DNA of 8,659 nucleotides from Pseudomonadota bacterium (lineage in GTDB: Bacteria; Pseudomonadota; Gammaproteobacteria; Steroidobacterales; Steroidobacteraceae): assembly GCA_021817875.1 (NCBI GenBank), contig JAKAFQ010000146.1, positions 1-8,659 of the forward strand, written 5' to 3'. The position numbers were made by a program, and so were the translations under genes. Under the pieces are notes generated by a model that was given only the letters and a program-made list of their open reading frames with translations, had not been told where the DNA came from and did no database searches. Shown here in pieces: positions 1-6,784 of the stretch (within the stretch, counting starts at the first letter, position 1; each line of letters starts with the position of its first letter).

Positions 1-1979
1 ACCAGTTCGACATAGTTCAGTGCAACGTTGGGCGAGGTGGGGGAGTACGGATCGACCGCCGATTGTGTGCCCGACGCGTTGGCCTGAGACGTCTCGGCCA
101 GCGTCGGCGCGCGAAATCCGCGGCTGTAGGATGCATAACTCGTGAACCCGGAGAACGGCCTGAACCGCAGCGCAAAGCGCGGCGAGAACGCGGATCCGAA
201 GTCGGTGTAGTGGTCATAGCGACTGGATTGGGTGAAGGTCAGCATCGGAAAGATCGGTACGTTGACCTGATAGTAAACGCCCACCACGTCGCGCCGGCCG
301 TTGATCGCCTGCAGGTATACCGGCACGGCCAGGGCATTCGACTGATTTACGTAGTCGGTGACGTAATCGCTCTCGTGCAGAAACTGTGCGCCCGCGCCGA
401 AGCCGACTGCGCCCGCGGGGAGCCTGAACAGATCCGTGGTCGAGGCCATGAGGTCGAGGGAATCGACCCTCGAAATCGCCTTGTTGTGATCCGCCATGTA
501 GAGACCCGCGAGGCCGTTGGGGGTGGCGCTGGGGTTGGCGAAATCGAACACACCGTTGTTCAGGATGTTGATGAGGCCGGCCACGCTTTCCTTGCCGGTC
601 TGCGCGTTCTTGATCGAGCTCTGGGACTGGGTGAGCGACGCCCTCCAGATCCAGGCGCCGAGGTGCGCTGTTGAGAACCTGCCGTTCAGGCCGGCGGCGA
701 CCCGGTAGAATGTGCCGGTGGTCCGCAATATCTGTGGCTGACCCAGGAAGGTGTAGGTGAGCGGGGTCGGCACGCCGTATGGATTATAGGGATTGCTGGC
801 CGGGACGACGTTCGAGATCTGCGTCACGCCGCCGGTGATCGGGTTGTATTTGTAGTCGGTGGTGGAATCGGTGATGCCGTTGTATCCCTGATCCGTGATG
901 GTGATATTGTGACTGCCCCAGAGATCCGCCCACGCGTTGATGTCGTGGGTCATGCGGATTACGCCGTGGAGCATGCCGGCAACGCGCTCCTCGTGGGGGT
1001 GCAGGGAGAGGCCGTTCGCGGTGGTGACGACGCAGGCGGTGCCGGATCCGGGTCCGTTCAATACATCCGCGCCGTTGACCGATGAACCGCCGGAAGGACA
1101 GGGGTTCAGGGCGGCGCCGCCGCTGCCGACGCCGTTGGGCTCCCAAAAGTCCGGTCCACCGGTGAGGGCGCCGAATGGCTGAGTGAGATAGTTCTGTGCG
1201 CGCGTGTTGGAGCGGTCCGCGAGCGTATAGCCGTTCTGGAGGAAGTAGCTGACGCTGCCCGTGACGTTATAGTGATCCGTGTCGAGGTTGCCGATTCCCC
1301 CGAGAACGGAAAATTTCCTGGTGGCCTCGCCGCCGTGGGTGGCATCGCCGTAGCCGGCGTTGAGCTCCAGTCCCTGGTAGTCCTTCTTGGTGATGATGTT
1401 TACGACACCGGCGGTCGCGTCGGAGCCGTACTCCGAAACCGCGCCGGTCTTCACGATTTCGATGCGCTGAATGTCGTTCATCGGAATCGAATTCAGATCG
1501 ACGAACGTATCGGTTCCATTGGACGGAAATGCGTACGGGGCCACGCGCAGGCCATTGACCAGCACCAAAGTGTATTTTTCGGGGAGTCCGCGCAGGGCGA
1601 TGCCGGATCCGCCGGTCGCGCCGTAGGCGAAATTATCGCCCCAGCTGTTGGCGGAATTCACCGCGATATTGCGCAGATAGTCCGCCACGGTCACGGCGCC
1701 ACTGGAGCGGATATCCTTCAGACTGACCACCTGAACCTGGTTGAAACTGACCCGGTCGGTGGTTTGTATCAGTGATCCGGTGACCAATATGGGCTCGAGC
1801 ACGGTCTGCGCGCCTTGAGAGTCGTTCGCCGGCGCCGCCACGGCGCTCGATGCACCGTTCAGCGGGCTCGTGTCGGCAAGGGAGGCGGACAGCGGTGCCA
1901 TCGCGATCAGAAGCCCCACCATGGCACTGACGGTGTTCAGAGTTTTCATAGTGGCGCTTCGCTTGCATACCGTGAACAT
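1..1979 (-). CDS. TonB-dependent outer-membrane receptor, N-terminal part (3' end beyond left edge)
   Basis: An uninterrupted minus-strand frame runs from position 1979 through the left edge, giving about 659 residues without the C-terminal barrel end. Two in-frame ATGs compete. The one at 1979 has a GGGGGG run four bases upstream. The one at 1949 has a weaker ribosome site but gives a textbook 25-residue Sec signal peptide: MKTLNTV, then a hydrophobic VSAMVGLLIAMAPL core, then a SASLA cleavage site. After a short linker comes a TonB-box-like stretch, LEPILVTGSLI. The plug domain follows, with VADYLRNI, IALRGLPEKYTLVLVNGLRV, the IPMNDIQRIEIVKTG motif, SEYGSDATAGVVNIITKK and YQGLELNAGYG. Beta-barrel strands then continue to the edge (last residues NYVEL). 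Receptors of this family import siderophores, cobalamin, saccharides or peptides across the outer membrane using TonB energy. The ligand cannot be read from this part. The divergent PLP enzyme may share its regulation. Confidence 0.93.
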   Translation of the reverse strand, partial: MFTVCKRSATMKTLNTVSAMVGLLIAMAPLSASLADTSPLNGASSAVAAPANDSQGAQTVLEPILVTGSLIQTTDRVSFNQVQVVSLKDIRSSGAVTVADYLRNIAVNSANSWGDNFAYGATGGSGIALRGLPEKYTLVLVNGLRVAPYAFPSNGTDTFVDLNSIPMNDIQRIEIVKTGAVSEYGSDATAGVVNIITKKDYQGLELNAGYGDATHGGEATRKFSVLGGIGNLDTDHYNVTGSVSYFLQNGYTLADRSNTRAQNYLTQPFGALTGGPDFWEPNGVGSGGAALNPCPSGGSSVNGADVLNGPGSGTACVVTTANGLSLHPHEERVAGMLHGVIRMTHDINAWADLWGSHNITITDQGYNGITDSTTDYKYNPITGGVTQISNVVPASNPYNPYGVPTPLTYTFLGQPQILRTTGTFYRVAAGLNGRFSTAHLGAWIWRASLTQSQSSIKNAQTGKESVAGLINILNNGVFDFANPSATPNGLAGLYMADHNKAISRVDSLDLMASTTDLFRLPAGAVGFGAGAQFLHESDYVTDYVNQSNALAVPVYLQAINGRRDVVGVYYQVNVPIFPMLTFTQSSRYDHYTDFGSAFSPRFALRFRPFSGFTSYASYSRGFRAPTLAETSQANASGTQSAVDPYSPTSPNVALNYVEL

Positions 1980-2030
1980 GAGACCCCCCGTGCTGGCGAT
2001 TTTCGATCGCGTTGGCCAGAAGACACAAAA

Positions 2031-2060
2031 ACTATATCGAATACTCTTTAGAAGGCGCAA
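2031..2060 (-). promoter_or_regulatory. Putative sigma-70-type promoter of the TonB receptor gene
   Basis: On the minus strand a TATAGT hexamer (2036 down to 2031) lies 18 bases downstream of a TTGCGC hexamer (2060 down to 2055). Transcription would begin near 2024 and leave a leader of about 45 bases before the ATG at 1979. The -35 hexamer lies within the left arm of the 20-bp palindrome at 2054-2073, so a protein bound there should affect this promoter. The match is moderate, and no other minus-strand candidate in the gap looks better. Confidence 0.4.
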
Positions 2061-2073
2061 ATATTTTTGCGCC
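2054..2073. repeat. 20-bp near-perfect palindrome, candidate operator
   Basis: Perfect 8-base arms GGCGCAAA (2054-2061) and TTTGCGCC (2066-2073) flank the 4-base centre TATT. Only one of the ten symmetric base pairs is mismatched. It sits between divergent genes and covers the predicted -35 hexamer of the receptor promoter. Neither strand has a T-run after the stem, so it does not look like an intrinsic terminator. A dimeric regulator site is the simplest reading. The adjacent Lrp-family protein is one candidate binder, but nothing in the sequence proves it. Confidence 0.5.
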
Positions 2074-2183
2074 ATTACCACATCGCGCGGGATTGCGTCA
2101 TCGCGCCAGTGGGATGTTATTGCGTTGCGAGCGCGATTGGACGGCTCATCGCGCAGTCCGGCGCGCTTGATTGCGAATGTGGT

Positions 2184-2226
2184 GGTATAAAATACCAAAA
2201 ATACGCGGGGATACGCATAGACATAC
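2184..2226. repeat. Cluster of ATAC repeats with a 13-bp palindrome upstream of the PLP-enzyme gene
   Basis: Positions 2184-2196 form a perfect palindrome, GGTAT-AAA-ATACC. Further ATAC units begin at 2192, 2201, 2211 and 2223, so they are 9, 10 and 12 bases apart, close to one DNA helical turn. Two of them are extended to ATACGC (2201-2206 and 2211-2216). The cluster ends about 20 bases upstream of a TATAAT hexamer (2248-2253) and 86 bases upstream of the chosen ATG. This layout suits an array of regulator sites on one DNA face. The bound protein is unknown. Confidence 0.35.
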
Positions 2227-2247
2227 CTCAAAGTGAATCGTTTTGGG

Positions 2248-2253
2248 TATAAT
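2248..2253 (+). promoter_or_regulatory. Consensus -10 hexamer for the PLP-enzyme gene
   Basis: TATAAT at 2248-2253 matches the sigma-70 -10 consensus exactly. It lies in a locally AT-rich stretch 59 bases before the ATG at 2313, so transcripts would start near 2260. No recognisable -35 hexamer occurs 16-18 bases upstream (the sequence there is near ACCTCA). The promoter is therefore probably weak or activator-dependent, which fits the ATAC repeat cluster just upstream. Confidence 0.4.
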
Positions 2254-2312
2254 TCTGGTCCGGGTGGCAGCGCGCCTCCGAGAGCATTCTGGCTTGCCGC
2301 GGACCGTTGCCC

Positions 2313-3875
2313 ATGGACATGCACAAGGCAGACGCAATGCGCCATCACGCTCCCGCCGATCCGGGACAGCTACTGAAGCGGTTCCGCGCCGCGCTCGACT
2401 GCGATGAGCCCGTGGCCGCAATCGCGGCCGGTCTGATCGGGCAGGATGTGGTCTTCGATGGGCTTTTCAGCTCGATGCCCATGGTGTATGCCGATTACGT
2501 CGCCTCCGGGCGGCCGCTGCGCCAGGTGGAGGAATTCATATCGGAGCACGTGCTGCCCTGTTATGCGAATCCGCATACCGAGGGCTCCTTCTGTGGCGGT
2601 TACTCCACGAGATTGCGCTGCGAGGCCCGGCAGACCATTGCGTCACTGTGCGGCGCGGACGAGCGTCACGCCGTCATATTCGGCGGAGCGGGTGCGACGT
2701 CGGCCCTCAATCGGATCGTCGGTCTCCTCGGCGCGGCGGGCCCGGCAGCGCGCCGCAGCGGAGTGCTGCCGGGGTTGGCGGCGCTTTTCGGGGCACGCGG
2801 CGGCGGCCGCCCGCGTGTGGTCATTGGTCCGTATGAACACCATTCGAATATTTTGCCGTGGCGGGAAAGCGGTGCCGAGGTCATCGAGATTGGCGAGTCG
2901 CAGGCGGGAGGCCCGGACCTCGAGCAACTCTCGGCGGTCCTTGCCGACAGCAAACGCGTACCACGTGTGATCTGTGCCTTTTCCGCCGCATCGAATATCA
3001 CGGGGATCATGACCGACGTCGCGGCTGTCACGCGCATTGCCAAGCGGGCGGGGGCGCTGATGGTGTGGGACTATGCCGGCGGCGCCCCCTACCTGCCGAT
3101 TGCCATGAGTCCCGAGCGCGGGGTCGAAATCGATGCCGTGGCGATTTCACCCCACAAGTTCGTCGGTGGACCCGGTGCCTCCGGCGTGCTGATCGTGCGG
3201 CGCGATGCGGTGGTGAGCAGGCGGCCGCAGGTATCCGGTGGCGGCACGGTGAAGTTCGTCTCATCGAGCGTTCACGATTATCTCGACAGGATTGAAGAGA
3301 GGGAAGAGGCAGGAACGCCGAACTATCTCGGGGATGTGCGGGCCGCACTCGCGTTCCTGGTGAAGGATGCCATCGGGTGGGATCACATCAGGTGGCGCAA
3401 TGCGGAGCTCGCGCGCCGGGCAATCGCGGCGTGGAAATGTGTCGAGCGCCTGGAGCTCCTGGGGTCGCTCGAGGCGCCGCGACTTCCCATATTCTCGTTC
3501 CTCGTCAGGGATCCCCGCGGCGGCTACGTGCACCCGCAACTGGTCACGCGCATCCTCAGTGACCGGTTCGGCATCCAGGCGCGCGGCGGCTGTGCCTGTG
3601 CGGGACCGTATGCCCACCGGCTGCTGCACATTGATCCGGCGGCATCCGCGCGGCTTCGGCGCGAGATCCTCGCGGGTCATGAGGAGAACAAGCCGGGTTT
3701 TACCCGCGTGAATCTGAGTGTCCTCATGCCCGAGAACGAAGTGCGCTTCATCCTCGAAAGCGTGGCGGCGCTGCCCGGGGAGATCGAAAAGTTGCGGCAG
3801 TACTATGTGTTCGAGCCGCGCAAAGGCCTGTTTGAGCGTCGCGGGCCGGTGGACGTGCTGTCCTTGTCCGCCTGA
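2313..3875 (+). CDS. Class V aminotransferase / cysteine desulfurase-like PLP enzyme
   Basis: This is a fold-type I PLP enzyme of the class V (NifS/SufS/CsdA-like) superfamily, about 520 residues and longer than the ~400 of SufS. Counting from the ATG at 2313, the N-terminal part contains YADYVASGR and CYANPHTEGS. FGGAGATS (123-130) is the cofactor phosphate loop. EHHSN (175-179) supplies the His that stacks on the PLP ring, and SNITG is at 227-231. D253 in WDYAGG pairs with the pyridine nitrogen. SPHKFVGGPG places the Schiff-base lysine at K282. RGGCACAGP (C427, C429) occupies the position of the desulfurase catalytic-cysteine loop. A Gly/Ala/Arg-rich stretch around 137-165 appears to be an insertion relative to SufS. 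Substrate is unknown: desulfuration, C-S lysis and transamination are all possible, and no SufE/SufU-like partner is nearby. Possible starts are TTG 2307 and ATG 2313, 2319 and 2337; only 2337 has an AAGG motif upstream. Confidence 0.88.
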   Translation: MDMHKADAMRHHAPADPGQLLKRFRAALDCDEPVAAIAAGLIGQDVVFDGLFSSMPMVYADYVASGRPLRQVEEFISEHVLPCYANPHTEGSFCGGYSTRLRCEARQTIASLCGADERHAVIFGGAGATSALNRIVGLLGAAGPAARRSGVLPGLAALFGARGGGRPRVVIGPYEHHSNILPWRESGAEVIEIGESQAGGPDLEQLSAVLADSKRVPRVICAFSAASNITGIMTDVAAVTRIAKRAGALMVWDYAGGAPYLPIAMSPERGVEIDAVAISPHKFVGGPGASGVLIVRRDAVVSRRPQVSGGGTVKFVSSSVHDYLDRIEEREEAGTPNYLGDVRAALAFLVKDAIGWDHIRWRNAELARRAIAAWKCVERLELLGSLEAPRLPIFSFLVRDPRGGYVHPQLVTRILSDRFGIQARGGCACAGPYAHRLLHIDPAASARLRREILAGHEENKPGFTRVNLSVLMPENEVRFILESVAALPGEIEKLRQYYVFEPRKGLFERRGPVDVLSLSA

Positions 3876-3963
3876 GCGGATCGATGTCCTGTCGACGTTT
3901 GGCGTCTGTTTGCGTCGGTGGCACCGGATACGGACGGCGCAACAGGATCGCGGAGAAGGCGGC

Positions 3964-4434
3964 TCATGCATCCGGCAGCGGCACGCAGGTGGTGCTCTTG
4001 ATCTCCTCCATCGCGAACGCCGAAGACACGTCGGTGATCTTGACTTCCTGGATGAGCTGCTTGTAGACCCGATCAAAGGCTGGAATGTCCTTGACCCGGA
4101 CTTTCAGCAGATAGTCGACATCACCGCTCATTCTGTAGAATTCGACCACTTCCTTGATCTTGCTGACCGAGTTCGAGAAGGCCTTCAGCCACTTCTCGCT
4201 GTGTTCGGCGGCCCGGATGCTCATGAAGACGGTGAGTCCCACGCCGACCATTTCCGGATTGACCAGCGCGACCGTCGCGCGGATGTATCCATCGACGTTC
4301 AGTTGGTTCATGCGTCGCCAGCAGGCATTGTGTGACAGATTCACCTGCGCGGCGATATCCGCCACGCTCTGCGTGGCGTCGTGCTGCAACAGATCCAGGA
4401 TCTTCAGATCGATCTTATCCAACCGGTGCGCCAC
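3964..4434 (-). CDS. Lrp/AsnC-family transcriptional regulator
   Basis: The 156-residue product has the two-domain layout of feast/famine regulators. An N-terminal winged helix-turn-helix starts LDKIDLKILDLLQHD and has its recognition region in SVADIAAQVNLSHNACWRRMNQL (about 23-45). A C-terminal ligand-sensing RAM domain follows (about 62-150), with the hallmark SGDVDYLLKVRV and an ending MEEIKSTTCVPLPDA. Such proteins form dimers or octamers and bind amino acids. I chose the GTG at 4434 because GGGGG lies six bases upstream. The in-frame ATG at 4467 is only about a dozen bases from a TATAAT hexamer and would leave almost no leader; it would add 11 atypical residues. The gene is convergent with the PLP-enzyme gene across an 88-base gap. 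A local role controlling that gene or the receptor is plausible. It could also be a global or unrelated regulator. Confidence 0.92.
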   Translation of the reverse strand: MAHRLDKIDLKILDLLQHDATQSVADIAAQVNLSHNACWRRMNQLNVDGYIRATVALVNPEMVGVGLTVFMSIRAAEHSEKWLKAFSNSVSKIKEVVEFYRMSGDVDYLLKVRVKDIPAFDRVYKQLIQEVKITDVSSAFAMEEIKSTTCVPLPDA

Positions 4435-4478
4435 ACTACACCCCCGTGCGGATCCGCCATGAAGCATGCAAAGGCAAT

Positions 4479-4484
4479 ATTATA
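4479..4484 (-). promoter_or_regulatory. Consensus -10 hexamer of the Lrp-family gene
   Basis: Read on the minus strand, positions 4484 to 4479 spell TATAAT, a perfect sigma-70 -10 element. Transcription would start near 4472, leaving a leader of roughly 38 bases to the GTG at 4434 and only about 5 to the ATG at 4467. No good -35 hexamer is visible 16-18 bases upstream. Confidence 0.4.
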
Positions 4485-5116
4485 GCCGAAGCGGGCCGGG
4501 CTTTGCGGTTCTCGGGATGCACTGGCGGTCTGCGTGTGGTCTCGCTCGCAACAGGAACCTTGCCGCGCGGCGGGTCCGGTGCGCGATGGCGAGCCGCGGG
4601 CCTCCAGCCCATGCATACGATGTTCGATCGATGCGGATGTTCTCTGTGGCAGGATGAGGATCTGCGCCGTCCGGTCGTGTGGCCACGCTCGAACATGACA
4701 GGCGAAACCCGATGCGGTGCGAGTTGAAGCGGGCGCTGCGCGGGTTGCGGGCGCAGCGTCTTTTCCGACCGGCGGCGGCCGTTGCGTGCCGCGAGCGCTC
4801 ACCCTGGGCCCCGATGGCGCGCCAGGGCGGCTCGAGGGGCGCGGCTGCACCGCCGGAGGTCTTCGGCCGGGCGGACGAGCCGGGGACGGCCGCGGCATTG
4901 CTGCGTCGCGAGACGCCGAACGGGCCTCGCATCGGTCAGCAGACGTGGCCCGGGAGATCAGCGGAGGAAGCCCAAACAGGGGGGCGCAGCATACAGAGTC
5001 AGCGGTGGCGTCTCGCTTGCGCCCGATGGCGCGCGCAGAGGACAATCACGCGTCGGGGCGTGGCCTCGATCTCGTTCGGTTGCAACGGGCGAGGGACCAA
5101 CGGCGAGAGAGCACTG
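4485..5116. other. Long GC-rich stretch without a convincing gene
   Basis: About 630 bases separate the Lrp promoter from the transferase start. Open frames exist on both strands, but their translations are Arg/Ala/Gly-rich, show no recognisable motif, overlap one another and lack good ribosome sites. That is what high-GC noncoding DNA gives. The transferase frame itself stays open upstream to 4679, again with low-complexity sequence. The only distinct element seen is a terminator-like hairpin at 4731-4764 on the plus strand. The region could hold an untranslated RNA or the remains of a decayed gene; neither is demonstrated. Confidence 0.5.
4731..4764 (+). terminator. Intrinsic-terminator-like hairpin with no upstream gene
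   Basis: A perfect 8-bp stem pairs CGCTGCGC (4734-4741) with GCGCAGCG (4751-4758) around a 9-base loop. G-U, G-C and G-U pairs between 4731-4733 and 4759-4761 can extend it to about 11 bp. The 3' side runs into TCTTTT (4759-4764). This has the form of a Rho-independent terminator for plus-strand transcripts. No plus-strand gene lies between 3876 and 4731, so if functional it would end an unannotated RNA or block read-through toward the transferase gene. The T-run is short. Confidence 0.4.
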
Positions 5117-5779
5117 ATGCGGCCAGCACTGACATTGTTTCACTTTCCGGGGGCCTGCTCACGGGTCACCCTCAATGCGCTCGAGGAGATCGGCGTGCCG
5201 TACGAAGACCGCCCGGTCGACATTTCCTCGGGCGAGCAGCGGCAACCGTCTTACCTCGAGATCAATCCGAAGGGCAAGGTGCCGGCGCTGCGCATTGGTG
5301 AGCATGTATTGGCGGAGAACGCCGCCATTCTCCATTATCTGCACGTGCAGCACCCATCGGCGCATCTGTTGCCGACCCCCGCCGAGGAGCCGGCGCCCAA
5401 TGCCGCCCTCGAGGACCTGGTATGGTGTTCGTCGACGCTGCATGTACTGGTGCGTCAGATCCGCATGCCCATTCGATTTTCCAGCACCGCGACGGAAGGG
5501 GTGCGAGTGGCTGGTATCAACGGCCTGACCCCGATCGCCGAGCGGCTCGCTCGGCGGCTCGCTGACCGCTGGTGGTATGGTGCCAATTGGTCGATCGTCG
5601 ATGTCTATCTGTACTGGCTGTACAGCACCGCGGCGTCTGCCGGATTCGAGGTGCCAGCGGCACTCGAGAATCACGCGCGGCGTGTGCGCGCGCGTCCCTC
5701 GTTCCAGCGTGCTCTGGCACGAGAGCAGGCCGCGCTCGAGCGACTCGGGGTGGAATTGCCGCTGGGCGCGCAGCTGTAA
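5117..5779 (+). CDS. Glutathione S-transferase family protein
   Basis: The 220-residue product has the normal size for a cytosolic GST. The N-terminal thioredoxin-like domain (about 1-78) opens LTLFHFPGACSRVTL; the PGACS motif is that of bacterial beta-class enzymes, with C14 at the catalytic cysteine position. INPKGKVPAL supplies the conserved cis-proline (P56). AENAAILHYL follows, with E67-N68 where most members have Glu-Ser for holding the glutathione gamma-glutamyl group. The all-helical C-terminal domain (about 95-215) contains ANWSIVDVYLYWLY, including the Ser-x-x-Asp capping box common in this fold. The start is the ATG at 5117, where the conserved domain begins, with a modest GAGAGAG upstream. 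The frame is open for 438 bases further upstream without recognisable homology. The likely role is conjugation or thiol chemistry on a small electrophile. The downstream methyltransferase is close enough to be in the same operon. Confidence 0.9.
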   Translation: MRPALTLFHFPGACSRVTLNALEEIGVPYEDRPVDISSGEQRQPSYLEINPKGKVPALRIGEHVLAENAAILHYLHVQHPSAHLLPTPAEEPAPNAALEDLVWCSSTLHVLVRQIRMPIRFSSTATEGVRVAGINGLTPIAERLARRLADRWWYGANWSIVDVYLYWLYSTAASAGFEVPAALENHARRVRARPSFQRALAREQAALERLGVELPLGAQL

Positions 5780-5868
5780 GGTGAATGGATCTACGACCGC
5801 GTTCGCTTACCATGCGCCGATGCAGGCGTGCAACCCGGTGCCGCATGACGAGCGATGAGAAGGTGTCG

Positions 5869-6768
5869 ATGGAAGACGTCTGGTCGCAGTGGCTGCTGCA
5901 CGGACGGCACGCGGATGACCCGCAGCTGCAGCGGGCTGTGCGGACCGCGGTCGAACGCTACATCGATCGTGTGCTCGACGGCGCACAGCTCGGCCCGGGC
6001 GAGACCCTCGTCGATGTGGGCGCCGGCGAGGGACTGGTCGCGTTTCGCGCGATAGAGCGCACAGGGCCGGCGCTGCGCGTGTGGCTCACCGACGTGTCCG
6101 AGCCGATGCAGCGTCATGCGCGCGCGCAGGCGATGGCACGAGGCGTTCTCGAGCAGTGCTCGTTCCTGCGCTGTGCGGCGGAGCGACTCGAAGGCATCGG
6201 CGATGCCTCGGTGGATGTGGTCACAACCCGCTCCGTACTGGCGTACGTGGCGGATAAGAGCGCGGCGCTGCGCGAATTCCACCGGGTGCTCAAGCCCGGG
6301 GGGCGCATTTCGCTCGCCGAGCCGGTGTTCCAGGACGAGGCGATCGCCGCGCAGGCGATCAAAGCCGTGATCGATTCAAATCCGGCCGAGGGCGTGAGTC
6401 CGCTGATGCGCCTGCTGCACCGCTGGAAGGCCGCGCAGTTTCCCGATACGGCCGAGAAGATCCGCGACTGCCCGATCGCCAACTATTCCGAGCGCGACCT
6501 GGTTCGCTTCGCCCGGGCCGCCGGCTTCGCGGCGGTGCATCTGGAGCTGCACATCGACACCGGTCCATCGATCATGCGCTCCTGGGAGGCGTTCATACAC
6601 AGCTCGCCGCACCCGCTCGCGCCGCCATTGCATCGGATCATGGCCGAGCAGTTCACGGCTGCGGAACGCGAGCTGTTCGAGCGCAGCATGCGGCCGGTCG
6701 TCGAGGATCCGCAGGCGGTCGATACCGACCGCATGGCGTACCTCAGCGCGCGCAAGCCGTTCGCCTGA
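5869..6768 (+). CDS. Class I SAM-dependent methyltransferase
   Basis: The ~299-residue protein has a Rossmann-type methyltransferase fold. From the ATG at 5869, LVDVGAGEG (D49 to G55) is the glycine-rich SAM-binding motif I. D75 in VWLTDVSEPM is at the end of strand 2, where an acidic residue binds the ribose hydroxyls. DASVDVVTTRSVLAYV (about 111-126) is the motif II region. FHRVLKPGGRISLAEPV (about 136-152) is the motif III region of the Methyltransf_11/UbiE-like type. The C-terminal half, including NYSERDLVRFARAAGF, is probably a substrate cap. The start was chosen for the canonical GAGAAGG (5857-5863) five bases upstream and because conserved-looking sequence begins MEDVWSQWLLHG. In-frame ATGs at 5845, 5812 and 5785 would add 8, 19 or 28 residues; the longest adds an Arg-rich tail. 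It lies 89 bases after the GST gene, or 5 if 5785 is used. The methyl acceptor is unknown. Confidence 0.88.
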   Translation: MEDVWSQWLLHGRHADDPQLQRAVRTAVERYIDRVLDGAQLGPGETLVDVGAGEGLVAFRAIERTGPALRVWLTDVSEPMQRHARAQAMARGVLEQCSFLRCAAERLEGIGDASVDVVTTRSVLAYVADKSAALREFHRVLKPGGRISLAEPVFQDEAIAAQAIKAVIDSNPAEGVSPLMRLLHRWKAAQFPDTAEKIRDCPIANYSERDLVRFARAAGFAAVHLELHIDTGPSIMRSWEAFIHSSPHPLAPPLHRIMAEQFTAAERELFERSMRPVVEDPQAVDTDRMAYLSARKPFA

Positions 6769-6784
6769 ACGTCCGGCGCGAGGC

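Noticed and set aside
63..674. Plus-strand open frame of 203 codons inside the receptor region (and others at 937-1182 and 1272-1775)
   Set aside because: They are antisense to the clearly coding TonB-receptor frame; the translations show no family motifs.
2186..2191. TATAAA as a -10 hexamer for the PLP-enzyme gene
   Set aside because: The nearest -35-like TTGATT (2167-2172) leaves only 13 bases between hexamers, and the perfect TATAAT at 2248 is closer to the gene.
3882..3950. Possible terminator hairpin between the convergent PLP-enzyme and Lrp genes (CCTGT/ACAGG and CGACG/CGTCG arms)
   Set aside because: The arms are short, bulged and separated by long loops, and no T-run follows on either strand.
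3261..4076. Minus-strand open frame of 271 codons
   Set aside because: It lies opposite the class V PLP enzyme and runs into the Lrp gene in another frame; no recognisable domain.
4404..5045. Minus-strand open frame of 213 codons upstream of the Lrp gene, and a 150-codon frame at 4480-4932
   Set aside because: Composition is Arg/Pro/Ala-rich with no motif, they overlap each other and the Lrp start, and no ribosome site supports them.
4717..5301. Plus-strand open frame of 194 codons overlapping the GST start
   Set aside because: It is out of frame with the well-supported GST domain and continues into it as nonsense; low complexity.
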